Below are positions 1 through 7,623 of a stretch of DNA of 15,605 nucleotides, in pieces. Position numbers and translations under genes: made by a program. The stretch comes from Atopobium sp. (GTDB lineage Bacteria > Actinomycetota > Coriobacteriia > Coriobacteriales > Atopobiaceae): positions 1-15,605 of the forward strand of contig JABZHP010000024.1 in NCBI GenBank assembly GCA_015258785.1. Reading direction: 5' to 3'. The notes beneath the pieces were generated by a model. The model was not told where the DNA came from. It saw only the letters and a program-made list of their open reading frames with translations, and did not search any database. Within the stretch, counting starts at the first letter, position 1. Every line of letters starts with the position of its first letter.

Positions 1-37
1 CCAGGCCTAAAAGCCAACGCTAACACGCTGCAGAATC

Positions 38-97
38 ATAATCACCCGCATATGAACTGCCTCCCATTTCTTATGTCCAAGAAATAGGAGGCAGTTC
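38..97. repeat. Left copy of a hairpin-bearing inverted repeat
   Basis: A hairpin occupies 54-97: arms 54-72 and 79-97, 19 bp with one C/A mismatch (65 against 86), around the 6-base loop ATGTCC at 73-78. The 16 bases at 38-53 plus the left arm (38-72) match, perfectly and inverted, the bases at 15571-15605. The hairpin lies 36 bases past the stop of the leftward ABC exporter operon, so it could help end that transcript. No U-tract follows the stem on either strand, so it is not a standard intrinsic terminator. It is best read as one copy of a dispersed palindromic repeat. Bases 1-37 hold nothing else recognisable; a short plus-strand reading frame is open from base 1 into the hairpin and ends at 85-87. 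Confidence 0.85.
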
Positions 98-133
98 GAT
101 GACAAGGCGTTTTACATTACATAAGCTCAACCT

Positions 134-2050
134 TTACTCTAGCTCAAAGGCGCCTGTGTAGAGCTGGTAGTACGTTCCTCGCTTGGCGAGAAGTTCGTCG
201 TGTGTACCGCGCTCAATAATGCGACCGTGGTCAAGTACGACAATAACATCTGCGTTTCTAACCGTAGAAAGACGGTGAGCAATAACAAAGGTGGTGCGGT
301 CGTACATCAGAGCGTCCATACCACGCTGGACAATTGCTTCAGTACGTGTGTCAATGCTGGAGGTAGCCTCGTCCAGAATCATGACTGGTGGATCTGCGAC
401 CGCGGCGCGGGCAATGGAGATGAGCTGGCGTTGTCCTTGGGAGAGGGCGCTGCCGTTGTCCTTGAGCATAGTGTGGTAGCCGTCAGGAAGACGTCTGATA
501 AAGTCATCGGCACCAGCAAGTTTTGCGGCCTTCACGCAGTCCTCATCAGTAGCATCAAGACGGCCGTAGCGGATGTTATCTAAGACGGTACCTGTAAAGA
601 GATTGACGTCTTGCAGAACAATACCGAGAGCACGACGAAGAGCGCTCTTCCTAATCTTGTTAATGTTGATGCCGTCGTAGCGAATTTTGCCGTCTTCAAT
701 GTCATAGAAGCGGTTGAGCAGGTTAGTAATGGTTGTTTTACCAGCACCTGTTGCGCCAACAAAGGCAACCTTCTGACCAGGTTTTGCATAAAGAGAAATA
801 TCATGCAGTACGGTATGACCAGGCTCGTAGCCAAAGTCAACAGCAAAGAGGCGAACGTCTCCCTTAACAGGGGTGTAAGTAACCGTACCGTCACTGTGTG
901 GATACTTCCAAGCCCAGTAACCGGTGCGGTACTCAGCTTCCTGAACTTTACCGTCAATGGTTTCTGCATTGACTAAAGTAACGTAACCTTCTTCAGTCTC
1001 TGCTGGTTCATCAAGTAGCTCAAAAACTCGATTAGCACCAGCGATGCCCATAACAACAGAGTTAATCTGACTAGAAATCTGGTTGATCTGAGCGGAGAAC
1101 TGACGTGTCATGTTGAGGAAGGGGACAGCTACAGCAATGGTGAAAGGTAGTCCAGACAAAGAAACGTTTTGAATGTTCAGAGTAATAAATACACCAGAAA
1201 CTACAGCAACTACAACGTACATAATGTTGCCCAGATTGTTGAGGATAGGCATAAGCGTGTTGGCATAAAGGTTTGCATTTCTTGCAACAACCATCAGCTC
1301 ATCGTTGATTTTGTCAAATGATTCAATAGTTTCTGCCTCATGACTAAAGACCTTAACGACCTTCTCGCCATTCATCATTTCCTGAATGTGACCCTCAACA
1401 TCTGCGGTGGTTTTCTGAGTCTTAACAAAGTTCTTTGCGGACTTACCACCAAGGGTTTTAGTAGCAAGGCCCATCAAAGAGAAGCCAAACAGAACAACCA
1501 TGGCCATAAGTGCGCTGTAGTAAAACATAATGAATATAACTGCGATGATAACCACAGAGGTAAAGAGGAGGTTTGGAAGACTGGTACCAATCATCTGGCG
1601 CATTGCGTCAATATCATTGGTGTAATAGCTCATGATGTCGCCATTGAGGTGCGTATCAAAGTACCTAATAGGCAAGTCCTGCATGTGCGAAAACATCTTT
1701 GAACGCCATTTTTGCAGAGCTCCCTGGGTAACAATAGCCATACCCTGGGTAGAGATGATATTCGCAAGAAGTCCAATGACGTAGAAGGTGGCGAGAAGAG
1801 CCACGTTCTGGAAGACTAAGCCTTCAGCAGAACTCCAGTCACCACTATCAATAAAGTTAGAGATGATAGAGAGGATTCGCTCTAAGAAGACACTTGGGAG
1901 TGACTGCATAATTGCTTGGATAACAGCACCAAGGAGTGCTATAGGGAGAAGGACAGGGTAGAACTCCCAGAGCATTTTAATGGTTCGAGTAAGAATTTTT
2001 CCCACGGGAAGCTTTGGTCTTGCACTGTTTGTTTCTGTTGCCCTACTCAT
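134..2050 (-). CDS. ABC exporter half-transporter with consensus catalytic site
   Basis: This 638-residue protein is a fused membrane-ATPase half of a multidrug/lipid-type (type IV) ABC exporter, expected to pair with the product of the gene upstream. The membrane domain spans about residues 24-330 (helices near 30-50, 80-105, 160-195, 265-320). The ATPase domain spans about 400-638: Walker A GATGAGKTT (432-440), Q-loop Gln480, signature LSQGQ (536-540, altered from LSGGQ), Walker B ending D560-E561 and switch His592. The catalytic Glu and His are both present. About 45 residues rich in Tyr and Trp (353-400) sit between the two domains, a linker seen in some clostridial and coriobacterial exporters. 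The ATG start overlaps the upstream gene's stop by 8 bases, which implies translational coupling. The substrate cannot be told from sequence; the MarR gene in the operon suggests a drug or toxic metabolite. Confidence 0.95.
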   Translation of the reverse strand: MSRATETNSARPKLPVGKILTRTIKMLWEFYPVLLPIALLGAVIQAIMQSLPSVFLERILSIISNFIDSGDWSSAEGLVFQNVALLATFYVIGLLANIISTQGMAIVTQGALQKWRSKMFSHMQDLPIRYFDTHLNGDIMSYYTNDIDAMRQMIGTSLPNLLFTSVVIIAVIFIMFYYSALMAMVVLFGFSLMGLATKTLGGKSAKNFVKTQKTTADVEGHIQEMMNGEKVVKVFSHEAETIESFDKINDELMVVARNANLYANTLMPILNNLGNIMYVVVAVVSGVFITLNIQNVSLSGLPFTIAVAVPFLNMTRQFSAQINQISSQINSVVMGIAGANRVFELLDEPAETEEGYVTLVNAETIDGKVQEAEYRTGYWAWKYPHSDGTVTYTPVKGDVRLFAVDFGYEPGHTVLHDISLYAKPGQKVAFVGATGAGKTTITNLLNRFYDIEDGKIRYDGININKIRKSALRRALGIVLQDVNLFTGTVLDNIRYGRLDATDEDCVKAAKLAGADDFIRRLPDGYHTMLKDNGSALSQGQRQLISIARAAVADPPVMILDEATSSIDTRTEAIVQRGMDALMYDRTTFVIAHRLSTVRNADVIVVLDHGRIIERGTHDELLAKRGTYYQLYTGAFELE

Positions 2051-3944
2051 GAGAAGTCACCTCACCTTCCTGAGACTGATTTTCATCAACACTTTGCTTG
2101 TTCTGTGAGAAGTACACTTCGCGGTAGATTGGGTTATCTTTCAGGAGTTCTTTGTGCGTACCAATTGCGTTAATGCGACCGTTATCCAGAACAATAATCT
2201 TGTCAGATTCTTCGATACTGGAAGTACGCTGAGCAATGATGATCTTGGTGGTATCAGGCAAGAAATCTTTAAGACCAGAGCGAATTAAAGAATCTGTCTT
2301 TGTATCAACAGCGCTGGTAGAGTCATCAAGAATAAGTACTTTTGGACGTCTAAGCAACGCGCGCGCAATACAGAGTCTCTGCTTCTGACCACCAGAAACG
2401 TTACTGCCACCCTGCTCAATATGAGTCTCATATTTATCAGGGAAGGTTTGAACAAAGCTATCAGCCTGAGCAAGACGAGCTGCCTCAAGAATCTCTTCAT
2501 CGGTAGCGTCAGGGTTACCCCACAGGAGATTTTCTTTGATGGTACCGCTAAAGAGAACATTTTTCTGAAGAACCATGGCAACAGCACCACGAAGAGTATC
2601 GATGTCGTAGTCTCTGACGTTGTGCCCGCCAACAGAAACGCTACCAGCGGTTACATCGTATAGGCGAGGAATGAGCTGCACCAGCGTGGACTTTGCAGAA
2701 CCGGTACCACCGATGATACCGATGACCTCACCAGAGTTGATGTGAAGATCTACACCAGACAGGGCTTCTCGACCCTCTGGACCGGAATAGGAGAATCCAA
2801 CGTTCTCAAAATCAATGGATCCGTCTGTAACCTCGGTCAGAGGATTTTCTGGGTTGTTAATAGTGGAAGTTGCAAGGAGTACTTCACAGATGCGGCGAGC
2901 ACCTTCTTCTGCAATGATGATCATGGCAAAGACAAAGGAAAGCATCATGAGTGCCATAAGCATCATAAAGCCATAAGTAATAAGCGAAGAAAGCTGTCCA
3001 ACGCCAAATGCAGTTCCCTGAGAAGAGACAATGAGGTACGAGCCAAAGTACAGAATGAAGACAAATAGCACGTAAATAGTGAAGTTCATAAATGGAGAGT
3101 TCAGAGCCATGAGTCTCTCGGCTGCTGTAAAATCTTCGCGCAGCTCTTCTGAAGCCTTATCAAATTTCTGACGCTCAAAGTTTTCATTTACAAATGACTT
3201 AACAACGCGGATACCAGCTAAGTTTTCTTCAGCGGATTCGTTGAGCGCGTCGTATCTCTTAAATACCTTTTTAAAAATAGGAATGACTCTAGAAATAATG
3301 AAGTAGAGGCCAATTCCTAGAAGAGGCATGACGGCAACAAAAATAATGGCAAGCCAGCCGCCCATGATAAAGCCAGCAATAAACGCTGCAATAAACATAA
3401 ATGGAGCACGAACGGCCAGGCGGATGAGCATCATAAATGCCATCTGTACGTTAGAAATATCCGTAGTAAGGCGTGTTACCAGCGATGATGAAGAGAATGC
3501 ATCAATAGTGGTAAACGAGAAATTTTGGATATTACGGAACATATCACGGCGAAGATTGCGTGCAAAGCCAGTAGATGCTTTTGCAACAGAAATACCGGAT
3601 AGTGTTCCAAACAGCAGCGACAGCATTGCCATAGCAGCAAGAACAGCTCCAGACTGAATGACAGCGTTTAGTTCTGCCCCCGTGCGAAGCGTATCAACAA
3701 GATTAGCTGTTCTAAAAGGAATGAGGATTTCTAAGATGGTCTCAATTAACACAAAGAGAGGAGTGAGGATAGTGTCTCTTTTGAACTCACCGATACTCTT
3801 TGAAAGCACTAAAGCAATCTCTTTAATGGAAAGATTGCTGACATCTACAATACCTGTCAGAGCAGAGGGAACCATAGCAGTTTCTGCTTCAGTTGATTCA
3901 ATTATGTTTTCAAGTTCTTCAGTTGAAGTTACTTCTTCTGACAT
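2043..3944 (-). CDS. ABC exporter half-transporter with degenerate ATPase site
   Basis: This 633-residue protein is the second half of the exporter pair. It has an acidic N-terminal tail (1-35), a membrane domain (about 55-345) and an ATPase domain (about 375-610). Motifs are Walker A GGTGSAKST (412-420), Q-loop Gln460 and a consensus signature VSGGQ (516-520). Walker B ends D540-D541, with Asp in place of the catalytic Glu, and the switch position is Gln572 instead of His. In heterodimeric exporters such as TM287/288 and BmrC/D one subunit carries this degenerate site and supplies a good signature motif to the other; the partner at 134-2050 has the complementary pattern. The ATG lies inside the end of the MarR gene (16-base overlap), with a GGGAGA ribosome site about 6 bases upstream. 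A homodimeric exporter is unlikely given these residues. Confidence 0.95.
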   Translation of the reverse strand: MSEEVTSTEELENIIESTEAETAMVPSALTGIVDVSNLSIKEIALVLSKSIGEFKRDTILTPLFVLIETILEILIPFRTANLVDTLRTGAELNAVIQSGAVLAAMAMLSLLFGTLSGISVAKASTGFARNLRRDMFRNIQNFSFTTIDAFSSSSLVTRLTTDISNVQMAFMMLIRLAVRAPFMFIAAFIAGFIMGGWLAIIFVAVMPLLGIGLYFIISRVIPIFKKVFKRYDALNESAEENLAGIRVVKSFVNENFERQKFDKASEELREDFTAAERLMALNSPFMNFTIYVLFVFILYFGSYLIVSSQGTAFGVGQLSSLITYGFMMLMALMMLSFVFAMIIIAEEGARRICEVLLATSTINNPENPLTEVTDGSIDFENVGFSYSGPEGREALSGVDLHINSGEVIGIIGGTGSAKSTLVQLIPRLYDVTAGSVSVGGHNVRDYDIDTLRGAVAMVLQKNVLFSGTIKENLLWGNPDATDEEILEAARLAQADSFVQTFPDKYETHIEQGGSNVSGGQKQRLCIARALLRRPKVLILDDSTSAVDTKTDSLIRSGLKDFLPDTTKIIIAQRTSSIEESDKIIVLDNGRINAIGTHKELLKDNPIYREVYFSQNKQSVDENQSQEGEVTSHE

Positions 3945-4393
3945 GCTGTTTCTCCCTTCTCATCCCTGTTAATTGTGTCCCAATGTTCAACTAAACGATC
4001 TAGATATGCGCAGAATGTAACTTTTTCTTCATCAGAAAGAATAGACAATGCGCGTGCTTCAAATGACTCAATAGCCTCTTGAGCTTCTTTTGCTTGTTTG
4101 CGACCTTCTTTTGTTAAAGAAAGAAGTGTCTGCCTGCGATCTTTGTCTACACGAGCACGTTCAACAAGACCTTTTGCTTCAAGTTTGCTCACCATTTCTG
4201 AAAGTGATGCAGATGCATTCTTAGTTTTGGCGAGAAGATCTTTTTGGGTCATTTCTCCATCACGATATAGTGTGGTCAAAATAAACTGCTGACCACCACG
4301 ACATCCACGCGTGATGTAAAGATAATGGCCTAGGTGACCAAGATTGTGAATGATGCGCATCTCTTGAGTAGGTGAGGTTGATGCCTGATGCAT
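3929..4393 (-). CDS. MarR-family transcriptional regulator
   Basis: This 154-residue winged-helix regulator is the first gene of the exporter operon and overlaps the next gene by 16 bases. A winged helix-turn-helix lies at about 34-98. The recognition helix is near 60-74 (SASLSEMVSKLEAKG) and the wing near 80-94 carries the family's D-x-D-R-R pattern (Asp83, Arg86, Arg87). Helices before and after would form the dimer interface. The ATG is well placed, with an ACCTCCC complement (GGGAGGT) about 4 bases upstream. MarR proteins usually repress their own operon and release DNA on binding a phenolic or drug-like ligand or on oxidation. The palindrome at 4457-4479 is the obvious autoregulatory site. 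Cys31 and Cys128 (plus Cys151 near the tail) are present, but nothing shows redox sensing. The ligand is unknown. Confidence 0.93.
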   Translation of the reverse strand: MHQASTSPTQEMRIIHNLGHLGHYLYITRGCRGGQQFILTTLYRDGEMTQKDLLAKTKNASASLSEMVSKLEAKGLVERARVDKDRRQTLLSLTKEGRKQAKEAQEAIESFEARALSILSDEEKVTFCAYLDRLVEHWDTINRDEKGETACQKK

Positions 4394-4429
4394 GAGTACC
4401 TCCCGTAATAGAAATAATTCTTGCTAGGT

Positions 4430-4457
4430 ATTTTACTCAAAAATTCTGAGATAGCAA
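4430..4457 (-). promoter_or_regulatory. Candidate promoter of the MarR-exporter operon
   Basis: On the minus strand, TTGCTA (4457-4452) and TAAAAT (4435-4430) sit 16 bases apart and resemble -35 and -10 boxes. They lie about 36 bases upstream of the MarR start. The -35 box abuts the palindrome at 4457-4479. The boxes also lie within a nested inverted repeat (TTGCTA 4421-4426 with TAGCAA 4452-4457, and CTCA 4436-4439 with TGAG 4447-4450). Prediction by eye only. Confidence 0.45.
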
Positions 4458-4479
4458 GGTACTTAACAATTAAGTACCT
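4457..4479. promoter_or_regulatory. Palindromic operator, probably for the MarR regulator
   Basis: AGGTACTTAA at 4457-4466 and its perfect reverse complement at 4470-4479 are separated by CAA. A 10-bp dyad of about 23 bases is a typical size for a MarR dimer site. It directly abuts the candidate -35 box of the MarR-exporter operon, so binding would block RNA polymerase. Partial half-site matches occur nearer the gene: AGTACCT at 4395-4401, overlapping the ribosome site, and AGGTATTTTA at 4426-4435, over the -10 box. A multi-site autorepression layout is therefore possible. Confidence 0.65.
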
Positions 4480-4538
4480 AAGTTTTTTAAATTCCGCAAA
4501 ATTTGCAGGTAAGATAAACAATTGCTCTTGTAAAAATC

Positions 4539-5435
4539 CTAAAGATACAAGAAATTTGCAAATAGTCTACGTATTACTGCACCCGGAGACACCTTCGGAA
4601 CATTGTGAGGGCATCCTGGAATGAAGAGAAGTCGAGCGGTAGGGATTGCCTCGGCAATACGGCGAGTTTCTTCTGGGTAGATTTCGTCATATTCACCAGC
4701 CATGACAACAACAGGAACAGAAATATATCCAAGAGTTGCGGGATCAATATGTGGGTTGTCTACCATAAGCTCCAAATGCTCTGCAATACGAGCTGCTTCA
4801 GCAGGCGAGGGAACGGGATAGCCATCTTCTAGAACAGCGCCTTCCCAACCTTGAGCTGCCCAACGTTTGTTGCCCTCGATGCTTTCATAGAGCCAGGTCA
4901 TATCACCTAACGTGTCAGGCTCAAGATTTGCTCCGATAGATACAAGAGAGGTAACTACGTCTGGATAGTCGCGTGCCAGAAGAAGACCAAGAATAGCTCC
5001 GTCAGAAAAGCCCACAATATGAGCAGACGCAACACCAAGCTGCTTTAGGACAACGTATGCATCTTCTGCCATCTGCTCGTAGGTAAAGGCGGCTGTTCCT
5101 CGAGTGCTCAAACCCTGATCTCTCGAGTCAATACCTATTGCGGTGTAACCTTGGTTACACACTTCATCAATGATGGTGCCAAAGATGCCATGCTCTTCTC
5201 CATTTCCGTGGAGAAACACAATAGGCGCAGCATTGGTAGCGTTAGTAACAGACGCCAAATAAGCCGCAGTTGAAGCGAGGTCTTTACAGGGTTTCTCGCC
5301 AGCAGAGGCGTGGGGAGTGTAGACAAACGTTGCAATCTCCGCACCGTCATCAAGCAACACCTGAAGACGGCTCTTCAGGTGCGCTGTTGGCTTGTTATAG
5401 GGTTTTGGACGATAGACGGGTGGAAACTCGACCAC
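4539..5435 (-). CDS. Alpha/beta hydrolase
   Basis: This 298-residue protein has an alpha/beta-hydrolase fold. An HGNGE oxyanion-hole motif is at 76-80, the nucleophile elbow GFSDG puts Ser144 at the catalytic position, an acidic residue is in AGEYD (Asp250), and the catalytic His is in GCPHN (His277). This full triad layout fits a cytoplasmic esterase or peptidase-like hydrolase; the substrate is unknown. The N-terminal ~65 residues precede the first core strand and have no signal peptide. The start is GTG at 5433-5435, with AGGAG 5 bases upstream. It lies 21 bases after the stop of the methionyl-tRNA synthetase-like gene on the same strand, so the two are probably co-transcribed. No convincing terminator follows it before the MarR promoter region. 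Confidence 0.9.
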   Translation of the reverse strand: MVEFPPVYRPKPYNKPTAHLKSRLQVLLDDGAEIATFVYTPHASAGEKPCKDLASTAAYLASVTNATNAAPIVFLHGNGEEHGIFGTIIDEVCNQGYTAIGIDSRDQGLSTRGTAAFTYEQMAEDAYVVLKQLGVASAHIVGFSDGAILGLLLARDYPDVVTSLVSIGANLEPDTLGDMTWLYESIEGNKRWAAQGWEGAVLEDGYPVPSPAEAARIAEHLELMVDNPHIDPATLGYISVPVVVMAGEYDEIYPEETRRIAEAIPTARLLFIPGCPHNVPKVSPGAVIRRLFANFLYL

Positions 5436-5456
5436 GTGTGCTCCTAGCTGCGTGTT

Positions 5457-7496
5457 TTAATTCTTCTGGCTTGGATGTGCTTTGAAGAAGTCAAAGCGTG
5501 GAGGAAGCTCTTCAAGCTGGTGCTCCTCTGCGCTCTGGCCAAGCTTTGCCGCAAGCTCTTTTGGACCCATAAAGGCGTTCTCCCAAGAGAAGAACTCCTC
5601 ATGTGGGAAGTGAAGAGCATCTGCAATGCGCTCGCAGCCTTCCGGAACAGCCGGGTGCATAAGCAGCGTGATGGTCTTGAGTGCATAGAATGCATCAGCA
5701 AGTGCCTGGTCGTAGGCCTCGTCATTGCCCTGAGCGGCCTTGGAAGCCTCGCCCCAACGCTTGTTTTCTGCGCGAGCGTACTCATCAACAGCGGCAAGTG
5801 CAGAGTGTGCGTCAAAGCCGTATGCAAGCTGCTCGTACTTAAGCAGTACCTCTTGAGCAGCATCGATAACTTCCTGGTGAGGCTCGCTGACAGGCAGGTG
5901 ACCACCACACGCATTGGCTGCACCATACAGGCAGCTACGAGCCATGCGGTTAAAGATGTTAGTGAGAAACGCTGACTCCTTGAGCGCTGGATCAACAACG
6001 CGAGGATCATCCTTTACCAGAAGATCTGGCTCGCCGTCTTTGCCCTTCCTGGAAACGGAGGTGTCAAAAGCCTTTGGCGAGAAGGACACGGCGCGCTGAT
6101 CAAGGCCAAGTGAGAGCCAGTGAGCGCGGAGTTGCTCTGGAGTGTAGAACTCAAGAAGCTCTTCAGCCATTGGAGGCTTGATAGCACCAGAGCTGGAAGC
6201 CTTCTTATTCATAAAGAGAATGTGGTAGTTAGCAACGGGAGTATCGGTGATAAGACCCCAATCAAGTGCATCCCACAGCGGGTTCTGGACAATGCAGTAG
6301 AAGAAGATGTTGTCCTGGCCAATAAACTGGTAGACAGCGGCATCATCGCTGCACCACCAATCGCGCCACTCGTCAGAAGAGTAGCGGCTACCGCCATTGT
6401 TGGCGTCTTCAGAAAGAGCAGCACGGGTGAAGGTAATAGGAGCCCAGAGAGACTCAGTCCAGACCCAGATGGTCAGGTCTTTGAGATCTTCAATGTCTGG
6501 AGACTTAAGGCCCCAAGAAATATTGCCTGTCATGCGGTAAGGCAGGAGCGTCTTGCTTGTTCTAAAACGAATTCCAGCCTCTTTGAGTTTCTCGCGAGCT
6601 TCATCTCTATCTTGCCAGTTTTCAAAAACAACAGAGAAGGAAGAAGCGTTACCTTCTGGCTCAATGACACTATGAGCTGGGAGGGAAGAGGCAACGCCGT
6701 CAAAGTCTTGGCGGTAGGAATTTTGAATGTAGATAATAGGCTCAGTTAGAGTCTCTTGAACCGTTGAGGTAACAACTGAGCGAATCTGTGGATTGTTCTT
6801 CCACTTTTCTACCAGGTTGTTTAGAAACTCTTTGTATTGCGGTAGGTCAAAGTACCAGCTTGGTGCAGGACGAAGCTCTGGCGTGGTGCCGGTGAGCTGA
6901 GACACAGGAGCAATGAGCTCCTCTGGATTGAACTGATGACCCAGGTCGCATTCTTCTGCGTAAGCCTTCTCTGACTTGCAGCCCTTAATAGGGCAACGTC
7001 CATTGACCTGGCGACCATTAAGGAATGTGTGAGCCTCGGTATCGTAAAACTGTTTAGTTGAGAGCTTGGAAAGTTTACCGCGCTCGTAGAGGCGGTGCAT
7101 GATGCTGTCAGCCATCTCTTCGTGGATCTTTGCGGCGGGTTCTAGCGCGGAACCGCCGTAGAAATCAAGCGAGATATTGTAGGCGTTAAGAGCGCTTTTC
7201 TGCAGGTTGTGATTATGATTAACGTAATCAAGGATGGTGCCCTCGTAGCCCTCTTCTTCAACCTTTTTGCGATAGCCTTCTGCAATAGGAGAGCCATAGC
7301 AATCAGTTCCCGAGATAAACAAAACGTTTTTCTGGCCAATACGATCTCTTAAGAAACGAGCAAAGAAATCTGCTGGGACAAAGACGCCCGCAATATGTCC
7401 AAAGTGGAGATTCTTATTACCGTAGGGCATACCACCGGTAATGACAGCGCGCTTAGGAAAATGAGGGCGGTTGTTCATGTCGTAGCTTTCGGCCAT
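5457..7496 (-). CDS. metG: Methionyl-tRNA synthetase-like class I aminoacyl-tRNA synthetase
   Basis: This 679-residue protein aligns by eye with methionyl-tRNA synthetase. It has an N-terminal Rossmann catalytic domain and a zinc-knuckle insertion with Cys168, Cys173, Cys183 and His187. The stretch FIGQDN (391-396) corresponds to FIGKD of MetRS. An anticodon-binding helical domain follows from about 505. It would charge tRNA-Met in the cytoplasm. The two ATP-binding signatures are altered: HFGH (31-34) replaces HIGH or HLGH, and KKASS (431-435) sits where KMSKS is expected. About 75 extra residues (roughly 243-320) lie inside the catalytic domain. No C-terminal tRNA-binding (EMAP/Trbp111) domain is evident. 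The ATG has GAGGT about 5 bases upstream. It could be the sole MetRS of this lineage or a divergent paralog; the window cannot decide. The symbol reflects the family, not proven function. Confidence 0.8.
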   Translation of the reverse strand: MAESYDMNNRPHFPKRAVITGGMPYGNKNLHFGHIAGVFVPADFFARFLRDRIGQKNVLFISGTDCYGSPIAEGYRKKVEEEGYEGTILDYVNHNHNLQKSALNAYNISLDFYGGSALEPAAKIHEEMADSIMHRLYERGKLSKLSTKQFYDTEAHTFLNGRQVNGRCPIKGCKSEKAYAEECDLGHQFNPEELIAPVSQLTGTTPELRPAPSWYFDLPQYKEFLNNLVEKWKNNPQIRSVVTSTVQETLTEPIIYIQNSYRQDFDGVASSLPAHSVIEPEGNASSFSVVFENWQDRDEAREKLKEAGIRFRTSKTLLPYRMTGNISWGLKSPDIEDLKDLTIWVWTESLWAPITFTRAALSEDANNGGSRYSSDEWRDWWCSDDAAVYQFIGQDNIFFYCIVQNPLWDALDWGLITDTPVANYHILFMNKKASSSGAIKPPMAEELLEFYTPEQLRAHWLSLGLDQRAVSFSPKAFDTSVSRKGKDGEPDLLVKDDPRVVDPALKESAFLTNIFNRMARSCLYGAANACGGHLPVSEPHQEVIDAAQEVLLKYEQLAYGFDAHSALAAVDEYARAENKRWGEASKAAQGNDEAYDQALADAFYALKTITLLMHPAVPEGCERIADALHFPHEEFFSWENAFMGPKELAAKLGQSAEEHQLEELPPRFDFFKAHPSQKN

Positions 7497-7623
7497 GGAT
7501 ACCTCGCAGTTGGAATTAGTAGATTACGCAAATTATCTTCTTATTCTAATCTTTTTTGATTCACTACACGAATAGATTCAGAAGTCGATACTATAGTGAG
7601 TAGAAATTATGTAAGGAGAGTTT
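7497..7623. promoter_or_regulatory. Divergent intergenic promoter region
   Basis: These 127 AT-rich bases separate the leftward synthetase-hydrolase pair from the rightward CPBP-queH-queA operon, so promoters for both should lie here. A TACTAT/TATAGT -10-like palindrome is at 7589-7597, about 27 bases upstream of the CPBP GTG start, but no good -35 pairs with it. AAGGAG (7613-7618) is the ribosome site for the rightward operon. I see no T-box or riboswitch fold. Confidence 0.4.

Noticed and set aside
1..53. Start of a transposase or other partial gene at the left edge
   Set aside because: The plus-strand frame open from base 1 gives only 28 residues with no recognisable motif, so it cannot be called a gene.
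54..97. Left hairpin as a standard intrinsic terminator of the exporter operon
   Set aside because: The stem is strong but no U-tract follows it on the minus strand, and the same sequence with its flank recurs at the other end of the window, so a dispersed repeat explains it better.
5444..6010. Long minus-strand ORF within the synthetase gene
   Set aside because: It is an out-of-frame shadow of the synthetase coding sequence, with Ser/Arg/Leu-biased composition and no motifs.
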